Positions 40,247-40,593 of a stretch of 40,593 nt of DNA are shown in pieces. The stretch is from JBFXCK01 sp050182275 (lineage in GTDB: Bacteria; Pseudomonadota; Alphaproteobacteria; SHNJ01). The notes under the pieces were generated by a model. The model ran no database searches. It was not told the origin of the DNA and saw only the letters and a program-made list of their open reading frames with translations. The stretch spans positions 1-40,593 of the forward strand of contig JBFXCK010000017.1 of NCBI GenBank assembly GCA_050182275.1, in the 5' to 3' direction. A program made the position numbers and the translations under genes. Within the stretch, counting starts at the first letter, position 1, and every line of letters starts with the position of its first letter.

Positions 40247-40593
40247 ATGCTCGACAACCTCTCTGCGCTTGAAACTTGGGAATTGGCCAGCTATGTGGTG
40301 ACCGTCTTCGGCTTGCCCTATGCGGTGGCGCTGTTTTATATCGAGCAAAAGCGCGAACGGCAGAATGAGGAGGAGGAGATTTATCAAAAACTGTCGGATG
40401 AATATGCCGATTTTTGCCAATTGCTTTTAACCAACTCCGATTTGCGGCTGATGAGCGGCGAAGTGGTGGCGGATGAAAAACTGACGGCCGAGCAAAAAGA
40501 GCGCAAGCATATTATTTTCGAACTTCTCATGTCGCTGTTCGAGCGCGCTTTCATTTTGGTGCATGAAGACAATATGAACAAGCAAACCCAGCG
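40247..40593 (+). CDS. partial: N-terminally anchored protein of unknown function
   Basis: The first 115 residues of a protein that runs off the window. It opens MLDNLSALETWELASY and has one hydrophobic segment at about residues 13-32 (ASYVVTVFGLPYAVALFYIE), followed by a charged helix rich in Glu, Gln and Arg (QKRERQNEEEEIYQ) and helical segments including FELLMSLFERAFILVHED. This looks like a protein tied to the inner membrane by one N-terminal helix, with a cytoplasmic helical domain. I do not recognise the family. No Shine-Dalgarno sequence lies before the ATG, but a TATACT box lies 6 nt upstream, as at the preceding gene, so a leaderless message is plausible. Confidence 0.65.
   Translation, partial: MLDNLSALETWELASYVVTVFGLPYAVALFYIEQKRERQNEEEEIYQKLSDEYADFCQLLLTNSDLRLMSGEVVADEKLTAEQKERKHIIFELLMSLFERAFILVHEDNMNKQTQ

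Overview
The window looks like a chromosomal stretch from a Gram-negative alphaproteobacterium of moderate GC content. The evidence is the cmk-rpsA pair beside a TIGR02300-type zinc-ribbon protein and tRNA-Ala(GGC), the psd-pssA pair facing a COG3963 phospholipid N-methyltransferase, an RND efflux pair, and histidine kinases of the ASHDLKEP / AHDLKEP type. I cannot place it more precisely. I see no transposase, integrase, CRISPR array or plasmid/phage replication gene.

Layout. 1-3.2 kb: translation genes (rpsA, cmk), TIGR02300 protein, a palindromic intergenic repeat and tRNA-Ala. 3.2-5.6 kb: a cluster of three small unknown genes with its own strong promoter just behind the tRNA, then a secreted protein with a Vps62-like HEGDW motif. 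5.6-9.9 kb: RND adaptor and permease. 9.9-12 kb: psd, pssA and a convergent PmtA-like methyltransferase. 12.1-14.4 kb: a membrane-anchored lysozyme-like protein with an unknown partner, and a DinB-like protein. 14.4-17.8 kb: a TPR/SPINDLY-type glycosyltransferase and rimO.

17.8-23.3 kb is the most interesting part. A two-gene module (small lipoprotein followed by a bitopic membrane protein with signal peptide, low-complexity linker, transmembrane helix and charged cytoplasmic tail) occurs twice in tandem on the minus strand. The two lipoproteins are paralogues of each other, and so are the two membrane proteins, but both pairs have diverged strongly. I do not recognise either family. One membrane protein carries five copies of a DGxVMVNAxPA motif about 32 residues apart. 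The module is followed upstream by a PQ-loop-like membrane protein, an Hpt protein, a response regulator with an unknown N-terminal domain and a divergent MHYT hybrid histidine kinase (23.4-28.6 kb), which together could form a phosphorelay.

28.6-35.1 kb holds genes of the kind often tied to envelope or oxidative stress: an SDR oxidoreductase, a 52-residue unknown protein, a YfdX-like protein, a glycine-zipper lipoprotein, an FAD/Rieske oxidoreductase, and a cardiolipin-synthase-like PLD protein coupled to an EEP-family phosphoesterase. 35.2-38.9 kb is a second signalling operon (PAS-PAS kinase, single-domain receiver, receiver-kinase-receiver) with overlapping genes and no DNA-binding output. 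39.1-40.6 kb holds a PA0069-type radical SAM protein and the start of a membrane-anchored protein cut by the window edge.

Several promoters could be read by eye (good -35/-10 pairs with 16-17 bp spacing). Three of them place the -10 box only 6-7 nt before the start codon, which suggests leaderless mRNAs. All family assignments come from reading motifs and remembered family features, with no database search.
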